Shown here piece after piece: positions 1 through 7,160 of a DNA stretch of 18,800 nucleotides. The position numbers were made by a program, and so were the translations under genes. The stretch spans positions 1-18,800 of the forward strand of contig CAKUCE010000022.1 in NCBI GenBank assembly GCA_934643535.1. The letters run 5' to 3'. Source of the DNA: an uncultured Clostridia bacterium. Lineage in GTDB: Bacteria; Bacillota; Clostridia; Christensenellales; Aristaeellaceae. The number at the start of each line of letters is the position of its first letter. Positions within the stretch are counted from its first letter, which is position 1. The notes under the pieces were generated by a model, which saw only the letters and a program-made list of their open reading frames with translations, searched no databases and was not told the DNA's origin.

Positions 1-279
1 GGGCATACCGCTGCCCCCTCCACAGGGCGCCTGATCCCGAAAGGCGATCAAGCGCTTTATTTGGGTCTGACCGCTGCTGACATACATATTCAGGGCAGCG
101 ACCCTTTCCGCACAGAGATTCATAACGCCGCTGCAGCTTTCGATGCAAAACCCCGTATAGATTTCCCCGTTTTCAGCCTCCAGCGCGCAAACGACGTGAT
201 GGGCGTAAACAAAGGGAGAGACGTCCTCCGGATGATATTGTGCTTTCGCCTTTTCGTATAGTTTTTCCCAAATATCCAC
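1..279 (-). CDS. Cytidine deaminase-like protein (partial, 3' end outside window)
   Basis: The reading frame begins with GTG at 279-277 and runs off the left edge, giving 93 visible residues. It is preceded by GAGGAGG at 295-289 with a 9-nt spacer. The ATG at 286-284 is in another frame and soon reaches a stop, so GTG is the better start. Visible residues 54-59 read NLCAER, the C-A-E zinc and catalytic motif of the cytidine deaminase fold (Cys56 as zinc ligand, Glu58 as proton shuttle). The fragment ends in GGGSGMP, where the family's PCxxC zinc motif would begin just outside the window. Such enzymes hydrolyse cytidine or a related cyclic amine in the cytosol. Whether it acts on cytidine or on another substrate, as blasticidin-type deaminases do, cannot be decided. 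It lies 71 nt downstream of the Lrp gene on the same strand with no clear terminator between them, so co-transcription is possible. Confidence 0.8.
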   Translation of the reverse strand, partial: MDIWEKLYEKAKAQYHPEDVSPFVYAHHVVCALEAENGEIYTGFCIESCSGVMNLCAERVAALNMYVSSGQTQIKRLIAFRDQAPCGGGSGMP

Positions 280-350
280 GATCCATTTCCTCCTCAGGTT
301 CCATTCCATAGTCGGCCCTCTGCGGCGCGCGTTTTCGGCGCTTTCCGCGG

Positions 351-809
351 CTACAGCCGCAGCCCCTTCACGTCCTTCACTCTGGATAAGATCACATGCG
401 TGTTCAGCTTTTGAACGCCGGGCAGCGGATCCAGCACCTCGTTCATCAGCCGTTCCAACTCTTCCTGATCGGCGGCGACGGCATGAACGTGCAGGCAGCA
501 TTCCCCCGTCACCCGGTAAATCTGCGTTACCGTGGGACAGGCTTCCAGCCGCCGGAGGATCTCGGGCAGCGCGTCTGGGCGGGCTTCCAGCTCGTAGTAG
601 CAGGACACCGCGCTGCCAAGCCGCTGCGGATTGACGATAACCGTGTAGCCCTCGATAATTCCCCGTTCTTCCAGTGCGTCCATGCGGTTTTTGATTGCCA
701 CCCGGGAAAGTCCCAGCCGTTCCCCCAGCTCTGAATAGGTGTAGCGCGCGTTCTGCGTCAGCAGATCCAGAATTTTCCGGTCCAGCTCATCCAGTCCCTT
801 GAGATACAT
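351..809 (-). CDS. Lrp/AsnC family transcriptional regulator
   Basis: This 152-residue protein has the usual length and two-part layout of the Lrp/AsnC family. An N-terminal winged helix-turn-helix (about residues 5-60, including LDELDRKILDLL and LSRVAIKNRMDAL) is followed by an alpha-beta ligand-binding RAM domain (about 65-145). Members form dimers and higher oligomers in the cytosol, bind AT-rich DNA and usually sense amino acids; the ligand cannot be read from sequence. The ATG at 809-807 has a purine-rich AAGGAAGG upstream. The gene diverges from the MATE exporter, and an imperfect inverted repeat lies over its own -35 region, so autoregulation and control of the exporter are likely. That regulatory link is inference. 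Confidence 0.93.
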   Translation of the reverse strand: MYLKGLDELDRKILDLLTQNARYTYSELGERLGLSRVAIKNRMDALEERGIIEGYTVIVNPQRLGSAVSCYYELEARPDALPEILRRLEACPTVTQIYRVTGECCLHVHAVAADQEELERLMNEVLDPLPGVQKLNTHVILSRVKDVKGLRL

Positions 810-851
810 CGAACCCTTCCTTTGCCCGAACAGTCCTGATAGAATATGTTC

Positions 852-880
852 ATCATAGCATTTTTACTTCGAAATATCAA
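852..880 (-). promoter_or_regulatory. Sigma-A promoter of the Lrp/AsnC gene
   Basis: On the minus strand TTGATA (880-875) is followed by a 17-bp spacer and TATGAT (857-852), a near-consensus housekeeping promoter. It points at the Lrp gene and leaves a leader of roughly 35-40 nt. Confidence 0.75.
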
Positions 881-890
881 TATGAAAGTA
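865..890. promoter_or_regulatory. Candidate Lrp operator (imperfect inverted repeat)
   Basis: TACTT (865-869) and AAGTA (886-890) are perfect inverted arms around an AT-rich core with partial further symmetry. The site covers the -35 of the Lrp promoter and lies just upstream of the MATE -35. Lrp-family operators are AT-rich imperfect palindromes of about 15 bp, so the fit is suggestive only. Confidence 0.35.
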
Positions 891-895
891 TTTGC

Positions 896-924
896 TTGCG
901 TTTTGTCTCTTCAGGTGTTATACT
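896..924 (+). promoter_or_regulatory. Sigma-A promoter of the MATE exporter gene
   Basis: TTGCGT (896-901), a 17-bp spacer and TATACT (919-924) form a good promoter 33 nt upstream of the MATE start. Its -35 lies 15 bp from the -35 of the divergent Lrp promoter. Confidence 0.72.
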
Positions 925-956
925 GACCCCATTCCCACTCACAGGAGGCCGGTTTC

Positions 957-2312
957 ATGTATCGCGACCTGACGCAGGGAAATATTTCCCGCTCGCTGAT
1001 CCTCTTTGCCCTGCCCATGATCGCAGGAAATCTGCTGCAGCAGTTTTATAATATTGCCGATACGCTGATCGTCGGCCGGGCGCTGGGCTCCGGCGCGTTG
1101 GCCGCCGTCGGCTCCGCCTATACGCTCATGACCTTTCTGAATTCCATTTTTCTGGGACTGAGCATGGGTTCCGGCGCGCTTTTTTCCATTTATCGGGGCC
1201 GCGGCGACGAACGCTCCCTCCGGCTTGGCATCGTTCATGCTTTCGGGCTGATTCTGGGTGTTACGCTGGTGCTGAACGCGGCGGTCTATCTCTTTCTGGA
1301 ACCCATTTTGCGCTTTCTTCAAACGCCGGAAAGCGTCGCTCCGGGAATGCGGGAATACCTGCGGATCATCTTTGCCGGGCTGCTGGCCACTTCCCTGTAC
1401 AACTATCTTTCCTGCCTGCTGCGGGCATTGGGGAATTCTTCCGCCCCGCTGATCTTTCTGGCCATATCGGCGCTGCTGAACGTAGGGCTGGATCTCCTGT
1501 TCGTGCTGGCTTTTCACTGGGGAATCGCGGGAGCGGCCTGGGCTACGGTTCTGGCGCAGGCCGTCTCCGGTGCGGGCATTCTAGGGTACTTTCTTACTAA
1601 ATGCAAGCATTTGCTTCCCAAAAAGAAGGAGCTGCGATACGAGCGCGGCATCCTCCGGGAAATTCTTCAGCTTTCTACCCTGACCTGCGTGCAGCAATCG
1701 GTCATGAACTTCGGCATTCTGATGGTACAGGGATTGGTGAACAGCTTCGGGGAAACCATCATGGCCGCGTTTGCTGCAGCCGTCAAGATCGACACTTTCG
1801 CTTACCTGCCCGTGCAGGATTTCGGCAACGCCTTTTCTACTTTCATTGCCCAGAACTTCGGCGCCGGAAACCGGCAGCGGCTTCAGGAAGGCACGCGAAA
1901 GGCGTTTTTGCTGAGTTTTCTTTTCAGCGCAGTCATTTCAGCGCTGGTGTTTCTGTTCGCCGGGCCGTTCATGGGGCTGTTTGTAAACGCCGGTGAAACA
2001 GCCGTCATTGCCGCCGGAGTACGCTATCTGCGCATCGAAGGGGCCTGCTATTTCGGCATTGGATGGCTCTTCCTGCTGTACGGCTACTACCGCGCCATTC
2101 AAAAACCGATGATGTCGGTGATCCTGACGGTGATCTCTCTGGGAACCCGGGTAGTGCTGGCCTATACGCTGTCCGGCCTGATCGGCGTTACGGGCATCTG
2201 GCTGGCAATCCCCATCGGCTGGGCGCTGGCAGACGGGGCCGGGCTGGCGAAAATGCTCGCGCAAAGAAAATCGCCCGTTTTCTCAGAAGAAAACGGGACG
2301 CTGCACCAATGA
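957..2312 (+). CDS. MATE family multidrug/cation efflux protein
   Basis: The 451-residue protein is highly hydrophobic, with about twelve membrane segments arranged as two related halves of six, the MATE exporter layout and length. The N-terminal half carries the family hallmark FALPMIAGNLLQQFYNIADT (residues about 17-36), followed by VGRALGSGALAAVG. MATE proteins sit in the cytoplasmic membrane and export cationic drugs or metabolites in exchange for Na+ or H+; the substrate and coupling ion are not readable here. The ATG at 957 has AGGAGG at 943-948. The gene diverges from an Lrp/AsnC regulator, whose usual targets include amino-acid and drug exporters, so it is a plausible target. A hairpin terminator lies 47 nt after the stop. 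Confidence 0.92.
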   Translation: MYRDLTQGNISRSLILFALPMIAGNLLQQFYNIADTLIVGRALGSGALAAVGSAYTLMTFLNSIFLGLSMGSGALFSIYRGRGDERSLRLGIVHAFGLILGVTLVLNAAVYLFLEPILRFLQTPESVAPGMREYLRIIFAGLLATSLYNYLSCLLRALGNSSAPLIFLAISALLNVGLDLLFVLAFHWGIAGAAWATVLAQAVSGAGILGYFLTKCKHLLPKKKELRYERGILREILQLSTLTCVQQSVMNFGILMVQGLVNSFGETIMAAFAAAVKIDTFAYLPVQDFGNAFSTFIAQNFGAGNRQRLQEGTRKAFLLSFLFSAVISALVFLFAGPFMGLFVNAGETAVIAAGVRYLRIEGACYFGIGWLFLLYGYYRAIQKPMMSVILTVISLGTRVVLAYTLSGLIGVTGIWLAIPIGWALADGAGLAKMLAQRKSPVFSEENGTLHQ

Positions 2313-2356
2313 ACTTGCACAGTGCAAAAGGGAAGCCGCAGATGTGGCGGGCCATT

Positions 2357-2394
2357 CAAAAAACCGGCGCAGCCTCTGAGCATGCGCCGGTTTT
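2357..2394. terminator. Bidirectional intrinsic terminator
   Basis: A perfect 12-bp stem, AAAACCGGCGCA (2360-2371) and its complement (2383-2394), closes an 11-nt loop. On the minus strand it ends in T6, directly after the flavoprotein stop; on the plus strand it ends in T4 after the MATE gene. It serves both convergent units. Confidence 0.88.
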
Positions 2395-2407
2395 CAGAAT
2401 GACCCGC

Positions 2408-2950
2408 TTATTCAATGCTTTTTCCAAACTGATAGGCCTTTTCCATGGCCTGAGCGTTTTCAGCGGCTTCGCCGGGGCCGTTCAGCCCACCCACGAACAG
2501 GGAGCCGCACAGCTTCGCCTTTTCGAAGCAGTCGATCCAGCCTTCCAGACCGCTGACGGCCTTTTCCGGGGTGTAGGGTTCGTCCTCCGCCGCTACGGAG
2601 AGCATGTAGACCCGGCGGAAACGGTAGTCGGAGGAATACAGCGGATTCATTCGATCCAGCAGGGTCTTCATCTGGCCGCTCATTTCATAATAGTAAATGG
2701 GCGTGGAAAACACCAGCGTGTCGGCGTTCAGCATTTTTTCAGCGATCCAGATCGCGTCGTCTTTCTGTACGCAGCGTTGGGTCTTCTGACAGGCCAGACA
2801 GCCGATGCAGTATTTCAGTTCTTTTCCCTTCAGGCTGATCTGCTCCACCTGGTGGCCCGCGTCGCGGGCTCCGGCGGCGAGACGTTCCGTCAGAATTTCG
2901 GAATTGCTGTGAGGGCGCAGACTGGTGGAAATCACAAGGACGTTGCTCAT
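2408..2950 (-). CDS. Iron-sulfur flavoprotein of Isf type (NADPH-dependent FMN reductase fold)
   Basis: With the start at 2950 the protein has 180 residues, begins MSNVLVISTS, and has an AAAGGAG site ahead of it; an upstream in-frame ATG at 3001 has no such site. The N-terminal STSLRPHSNS (8-17) is the FMN-phosphate loop of flavodoxin-like reductases. Cys48, Cys51, Cys54 and Cys60 form a compact CX2CX2CX5C motif, the spacing of the [4Fe-4S] ligands in archaeal and clostridial Isf proteins. STPIYYYEMSGQMKTLLDRM is the typical flavin-contacting and dimer region. Isf proteins are soluble redox carriers or reductases for oxygen, peroxide or quinone-like acceptors; the acceptor here is unknown. 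It is the last gene of the MerR operon, 47 nt after the aldo/keto reductase and just before a strong terminator. Confidence 0.88.
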   Translation of the reverse strand: MSNVLVISTSLRPHSNSEILTERLAAGARDAGHQVEQISLKGKELKYCIGCLACQKTQRCVQKDDAIWIAEKMLNADTLVFSTPIYYYEMSGQMKTLLDRMNPLYSSDYRFRRVYMLSVAAEDEPYTPEKAVSGLEGWIDCFEKAKLCGSLFVGGLNGPGEAAENAQAMEKAYQFGKSIE

Positions 2951-2997
2951 GATGATTCTCCTTTTTTCAACCTTCAAATTCAATGGCACCGGCTGGA

Positions 2998-4134
2998 TCA
3001 CCGGCTCATGCGCCGGGCAAAGTCCGCCAGCGCGTCGGGAATATGGATTTGCTGAGGGCAGACCTTTTCGCAGCTATGGCAGGCCACGCAGACAGACGGC
3101 TGATGTTCCGGCGGGAACGAAGCCAGCCTCATGGAAGAAATGAACGCGCCGGAGCCGGCCACCATGGCCTCGTTGTACAGCTTGAGCAGGTCGGGGATGG
3201 GCAGGTGCTTCGGGCAATGGCTGACGCAGTAGTGGCAGGCGGTGCAGGGCACTGTGGTACGGCGGATCATATCGTCGGCCACGGAAAGGATCAGCTCCAT
3301 TTCCTGCCCGTTCAGAGGCTTGGCCTCCTGATAGGTCGCCAGATTGTCCTTCACCTGCTCAAGACTGGTCATGCCGGACAGGGTGACGGTCACGCCGGGC
3401 AGGCTCTGCAGGAAGCGGAAGGCCCATGCGGGAATCTTTTCTTCCGGCCGGGCCGCTTTCAGCCGAGCCTCGTCCTCAGGCTGCAGGCTGGCCAACTGGC
3501 CGCCGTGCACCGGCTCCATCACCCAGACGGGAATGTTCCACTCCCGCAGCAGCCCCAGCTTGCCTTTGGCGTTCTGGAAATTCCAGTCGAAGTAGTTCAG
3601 CTCGATCTGGCCGAACTCCATATCCTTGCCGTAGGCTTCCAGAAAACGGCGGATGGTGGGCAGATCGCCGTGGGCGGAGAAGCCCAGATGCCGGATGCGT
3701 CCCCGGCGCTTCTGCTCCATCAGATAATCGTAGGTTCCATATTGAGGGTCGAGATAAGCGTCGATGTTCATCTCGCACACATTGTGGAACAGATAGAAAT
3801 CGAAATAGTCTACCCGGCATTTTTCCAGCTGCTTTTCGAAGATTTCCTCTGCCTTGCCCATATTGCGCAGGTCATAGCCGGGAAATTTGGAAGCCAGATA
3901 GAAGCTGTCCCGGGGATATTCCGCCAGCAGCTTGCCTACCACCAGCTCGGAATTGCCGCTGTGATAGCCCCACGCAGTATCGTAATAATTCACGCCGCCC
4001 GCCATGCAGGTAGCCAGAATTTCCTTCGCAGCCGCTTCGTCGATCCGGCTGTCATCGCCCGCCAGCACCGGCAGGCGCATGTTGCCCATGCCCAGCGCCG
4101 ACAGCTTCAGTCCCTGAAAATCGTGATAGATCAT
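2998..4134 (-). CDS. Aldo/keto reductase with C-terminal [4Fe-4S] ferredoxin motifs
   Basis: The 378-residue protein has an aldo/keto reductase barrel (about 1-280) followed by a ferredoxin-like tail. The catalytic tetrad is visible as Asp52, Tyr57, Lys83 and His117. The tail holds two CX2CX2CX3CP motifs, Cys297/300/303/307 and Cys349/352/355/359, each able to bind a [4Fe-4S] cluster. This iron-sulfur aldo/keto reductase subfamily is common in anaerobes. It is expected to reduce carbonyl compounds with NAD(P)H and exchange electrons with ferredoxin or flavin partners; no substrate has been assigned to the type from sequence. The ATG at 4134 has AAAGGAG 7 nt upstream. It lies between the exported flavodoxin gene and the Isf gene in the MerR operon, which fits detoxification of reactive aldehydes or quinones. 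Confidence 0.92.
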   Translation of the reverse strand: MIYHDFQGLKLSALGMGNMRLPVLAGDDSRIDEAAAKEILATCMAGGVNYYDTAWGYHSGNSELVVGKLLAEYPRDSFYLASKFPGYDLRNMGKAEEIFEKQLEKCRVDYFDFYLFHNVCEMNIDAYLDPQYGTYDYLMEQKRRGRIRHLGFSAHGDLPTIRRFLEAYGKDMEFGQIELNYFDWNFQNAKGKLGLLREWNIPVWVMEPVHGGQLASLQPEDEARLKAARPEEKIPAWAFRFLQSLPGVTVTLSGMTSLEQVKDNLATYQEAKPLNGQEMELILSVADDMIRRTTVPCTACHYCVSHCPKHLPIPDLLKLYNEAMVAGSGAFISSMRLASFPPEHQPSVCVACHSCEKVCPQQIHIPDALADFARRMSR

Positions 4135-4182
4135 GTTCGTTCTCCTTTCCGTTTGTCCATTCTTTCGTTTTTCCGTTCTTTA

Positions 4183-5100
4183 TCAGGCGCCCTCCAGAGA
4201 GAGAACGATTTCCGTTTCCGGGCCGCCGAGCAGCTCCGCCAATCCGCCGGTTTCTTCCAGCCACCCGATCCGGGTATAGATCCATTGATTCGCGCCATAA
4301 AACAACACCAGACGGTCGCCCGCATACAGCATCACATCGCCGGGCTGAGTGGTGGTCTCCGTTTCATCAACGGGCAGCGCCGTTCCCAGCGGGCACGTTT
4401 TTTCAAAACCGCCATAGTTGGAACAGGGCAGGGTCAACGGCCCTTCCCGCAGCATTTCCCGCAGGGCGGCGGCGCTTTCGTTTTCCGCCAGACGGACATG
4501 CAGCGTGTTTTCTCCGATTTGAACCAGCATGCGGCTTTCCTCCCGTTCCAGCCCTATGGAGGCGAGCCAGCCGGTAATCTCCTCTTCCGACGCGCCTGCC
4601 GCAAAGCGTCTGGCCCCCAGCCACTGCGCGTCCGGCGCCAGCGTCTGCAAATGCCGGTAGCTGGTCTCAATGCCGCTGCCTCCGGATGTGCATATCGCCG
4701 CTGCCCGTTTTCCGGTCAGATCGTGCTGTTCCAGCCAGGTATCAACGATCCGGGGTTCCTCTCCCCACCAGATGGGATAGGCCAGCAGGATCGTATCATA
4801 GCCGTCCAGCTCCAGATCATCTGCGATCGCCGGGCGGCAGTCGGGATCGTTTTGTTCCCGGTTGGCCCGGCAGTTATCGTCATGATAGTTCAAATCATCC
4901 GCCGTATACGGTTCTTCCGGCACGATCTGCCACAGACCGGCATTCAGCGCGGCTGCCGCCGTCTTTGCGACGGCCTCCGTGTTTCCGGTGCAGGAGAACC
5001 ATACCGTCAGCGTTTCCGCCCGGGCAGCGCCGGCCGTTCCCAATCCAGCCAAAACCAGCAGCACCGAAAAAATCAATGAAAACAGAATCGTTTTTTTCAT
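4183..5100 (-). CDS. Exported flavodoxin with C-terminal cyclophilin-like domain
   Basis: The 305-residue protein starts with a Sec-type signal peptide: MKKT, a hydrophobic run at about 5-23, and a probable cleavage after ARA at 28. No lipobox cysteine and no twin arginine are seen. Residues about 31-185 are a flavodoxin domain, with the FMN-phosphate loop FSCTGNTEAVA (35-45) and the strand-loop pairs LLAYPIWWGEEP and CTSGGSG. Residues about 192-303 match the cyclophilin-like fold domain often paired with flavodoxins in Clostridia (SNYGGFEKTCPLG, then GDVMLYAGDRLVLFYG). The role is probably flavin-based redox outside the membrane, but this is not established. Its ATG overlaps the MerR stop by 4 nt (5097-5100), so the two are translationally coupled. 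How FMN is loaded on a Sec-exported protein is an open point. Confidence 0.85.
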   Translation of the reverse strand: MKKTILFSLIFSVLLVLAGLGTAGAARAETLTVWFSCTGNTEAVAKTAAAALNAGLWQIVPEEPYTADDLNYHDDNCRANREQNDPDCRPAIADDLELDGYDTILLAYPIWWGEEPRIVDTWLEQHDLTGKRAAAICTSGGSGIETSYRHLQTLAPDAQWLGARRFAAGASEEEITGWLASIGLEREESRMLVQIGENTLHVRLAENESAAALREMLREGPLTLPCSNYGGFEKTCPLGTALPVDETETTTQPGDVMLYAGDRLVLFYGANQWIYTRIGWLEETGGLAELLGGPETEIVLSLEGA

Positions 5101-5498
5101 TTGGGTTCCTCCTCTGCATTCTTTGGTTCCCAGCTCAGCACGCCCGTCCGCACCGCTTCCTCATAGCGATCCACTTTATAAGTCAGCTTCTGAATGGCGG
5201 CGTCGAGCTGGCTGCGCTGCTCCGTCAGAACGGAAAGCACCCGGCTGAGCAGATCCCGCCGGGCGGCAAACGTCTCATCCCCCGCCTGATACAGCTTTAC
5301 ATATTCCGCGATGCTTTCCACCGGGACTCCCGCGCTCCGCAGACAGACCGCGTTTTCCACCCAGCCCAGATCCTGCTCGTCGTAGTCGCGGATGCCGCTG
5401 GCCGAGCGATGCACCTGCGGGATCACGCCGATCTTCTCATAATAGCGAAGAGTATCCTGCGTCAGGCCGTACCGCTGGCATACCTGTTTGATGGTCAT
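5097..5498 (-). CDS. MerR family regulator, AdhR/NmlR-like
   Basis: The start at 5498 gives 133 residues and follows GGAGGTGAG; an in-frame start at 5549 lies upstream of the -10 and would not be transcribed. The N-terminal winged helix has MTIKQVCQRYGLTQDTLRYY (1-20), followed by EKIGVIPQVHRSASGIRDY, and a C-terminal dimer coiled coil spans about 85-120. A single cysteine at residue 52 (AVCLRSAG) matches the conserved cysteine of AdhR and NmlR, which sense aldehydes or other electrophiles through that thiol. No C-terminal metal-binding cysteines are present, which argues against a metal sensor. It is the first gene of a four-gene operon and its own promoter carries the likely operator, so it probably activates the whole operon, itself included. 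The sensed molecule is inferred. Confidence 0.9.
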   Translation of the reverse strand: MTIKQVCQRYGLTQDTLRYYEKIGVIPQVHRSASGIRDYDEQDLGWVENAVCLRSAGVPVESIAEYVKLYQAGDETFAARRDLLSRVLSVLTEQRSQLDAAIQKLTYKVDRYEEAVRTGVLSWEPKNAEEEPK

Positions 5499-5518
5499 TG
5501 GCTCACCTCCACCAGCGG

Positions 5519-5549
5519 AGTATACAATATGGAGTTGGCTCCAAGTCAA
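5519..5549 (-). promoter_or_regulatory. MerR-type promoter with 19-bp spacer and operator
   Basis: On the minus strand TTGACT (5549-5544) and TATACT (5524-5519) are separated by 19 bp, the overlong spacer that MerR proteins untwist to activate transcription. Within the spacer TGGAG and CTCCA (5530-5534 and 5539-5543) are perfect inverted arms around 4 bp. The predicted transcript starts near 5512, only about 14 nt before the regulator's ATG. Confidence 0.85.
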
Positions 5550-5560
5550 GGGTAAAATTC

Positions 5561-5604
5561 AAAAAAACGATCCCGAAGCGCTTTTCAGAGCTTTTCGGGA
5601 TCGT
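5561..5604 (-). terminator. Intrinsic terminator after the GPH transporter
   Basis: On the minus strand an 11-bp perfect stem (5604-5594 with 5577-5567, ACGATCCCGAA type) closes a 16-nt loop and is followed by a T7 run. It lies 20 nt downstream of the transporter stop and insulates the next operon. Confidence 0.9.
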
Positions 5605-5624
5605 CCAGCGCTGCGGCACAGGAC

Positions 5625-7121
5625 TCAGAGGCCCTGCGCCGTGCCATGCGCCTTCTTTTTTTCTTCCAGTTCCCGGCAGATGCGCCGGTACTCTTCTTCA
5701 TCCAGCTTGTATTTTTTCTGATACAGAAGGTGGGCGGTCAGCATCAGGGCAAAGGGCAGAAGGGTCATGCACAGCAGCAGGCCCCGGGTCTGCCACGGGC
5801 TGACGCCGGCAAGCACCTGGTCGATCCGTGCCAGCTTCTCCGCCTCCGCCAGCAGGCCCTGAGCGGACTGCTGCTCCAGTGCGGAGATCTGATTGGTATA
5901 GCCGGTCACGCCAAAAACCAGATACCCCACGGTCGTCAGCGCGGCCACCACCGCGGAGGACAGTTTGGTCAGGAAGGGGCGCAGCGAGGTGATGATGGCC
6001 TCATCCCGCCGTCCAAAACGATACTCGTTGTACTCCACCGTGTTGATGATGGAGATCATCATCATCAGATAGAAGCAGTATTGGCCGAAATTGGACAGCA
6101 TATAGCCCAGCGTCACCAGCCAGAATTGCGTCATGCCGCCGGAAAGCAGCAGGCCGCACCCCAGCGTCAGAGCGTAGCCCACCGTGGAAATGGCCATCAT
6201 GATATTCATCAGCCGTTTGCGGGAAATATGACGGGAAATGGCGGGATAGAACACCATCAGGAAGGCCGTGGCCGCCACGCCCACGATGGTGAACAGCGAA
6301 TACAGTCCGCCCCGATAGCCGAAGGCCAGATAGATGTACGTGGAGCCAATGCCGCCCACGACCAGATTATTGCCCACCTGCTGCACGAGGAAGATCAGGG
6401 CGATCCACAAAAGCTGGTCGTTGCCGGTAATGGTGTTCCAGATCTTGCGGAAGCTGACCGGCGGGGCCTTTTCCTTCATTTCGTCCCGGTTTTCCCGAAC
6501 GCCGAAGATGGTGAAGCACAAAAACAGCGGAGCCAGCAGGCAGACAATCAGCGCCACCCGGCCATAGGCCGTTTCGGCGTTGCCGCCAAGCGCCATTTCC
6601 CCCGTGGTGAACATGGGAATCGCCACGCTGGCCAGCGTAGCGCCCACGCCCGCAAACAGCGTAGCCCGGGAAGTGAAGCGGTTACGGGTATCCTCATCGG
6701 ATCCCAGCGCCGCCACCATGCCCCAGTAGGAAATATCGTGCATGGTATAGGCGACGGAATACATCAGATAGATGAAGCCGAAGAACGCTACGAAGCCCCA
6801 GCCCTCCAGCCCTGTATTGAAGGCGGCGTACACCACCGCGCTGGTCAACAGAATGCCTGCCAGCAGCCACGGCTTGAATTTGCCGTAGCGGGAGCGGGTC
6901 CGTTCGATGACGTTGCCCATGATGGGGTCGTTCAGCGCGTCGAACACCCGGGCAGCCACCATGATGGCGGTAATGGCCGACAGCTGCGCCGCCGTCAGGC
7001 TGCGGGTGAACAGAATGTAGGTCAGGATAAAGTTGGTAAACAGGGTATAGATCATATCCCGGCCAACGGTGCCAAGGGGAAACATCCACAGGTTCTTCTT
7101 CGTTCTTCTGGCTTCGTCCAT
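5625..7121 (-). CDS. GPH-type (glycoside-pentoside-hexuronide) cation symporter, MFS
   Basis: The 498-residue protein has about twelve hydrophobic segments and the GPH family signature: MVAARVFDALNDPIMGNVIE (residues about 54-73, with Asp61 and Asp65), then SRYGKFKPWLL, in the first half. Members sit in the cytoplasmic membrane and usually import glycosides or uronides with Na+ or H+. The ATG at 7121 has AAAGGAG about 11 nt upstream. The gene starts 39 nt after a secreted Ntn amide hydrolase, with no terminator between, so the two form an operon. That partner makes a sugar substrate less certain: the carrier may import a product freed by the hydrolase. Substrate assignment from family alone is weak here. 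Confidence 0.88.
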   Translation of the reverse strand: MDEARRTKKNLWMFPLGTVGRDMIYTLFTNFILTYILFTRSLTAAQLSAITAIMVAARVFDALNDPIMGNVIERTRSRYGKFKPWLLAGILLTSAVVYAAFNTGLEGWGFVAFFGFIYLMYSVAYTMHDISYWGMVAALGSDEDTRNRFTSRATLFAGVGATLASVAIPMFTTGEMALGGNAETAYGRVALIVCLLAPLFLCFTIFGVRENRDEMKEKAPPVSFRKIWNTITGNDQLLWIALIFLVQQVGNNLVVGGIGSTYIYLAFGYRGGLYSLFTIVGVAATAFLMVFYPAISRHISRKRLMNIMMAISTVGYALTLGCGLLLSGGMTQFWLVTLGYMLSNFGQYCFYLMMMISIINTVEYNEYRFGRRDEAIITSLRPFLTKLSSAVVAALTTVGYLVFGVTGYTNQISALEQQSAQGLLAEAEKLARIDQVLAGVSPWQTRGLLLCMTLLPFALMLTAHLLYQKKYKLDEEEYRRICRELEEKKKAHGTAQGL

Positions 7122-7160
7122 CGTGAGAAGGGCTCCTTTGCGTATGAAAATAGGGTTTTA

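Noticed and set aside
61..261. Short plus-strand ORF at the left edge
   Set aside because: It is antisense to the cytidine-deaminase-like frame, which has a ribosome site and the CAE motif.
2983..5079. Long plus-strand open frame (698 codons) over the MerR operon
   Set aside because: It is antisense to three well-supported genes, has no family motif and has low-complexity His/Gln/Arg-rich content. Such frames arise in GC-rich coding DNA.
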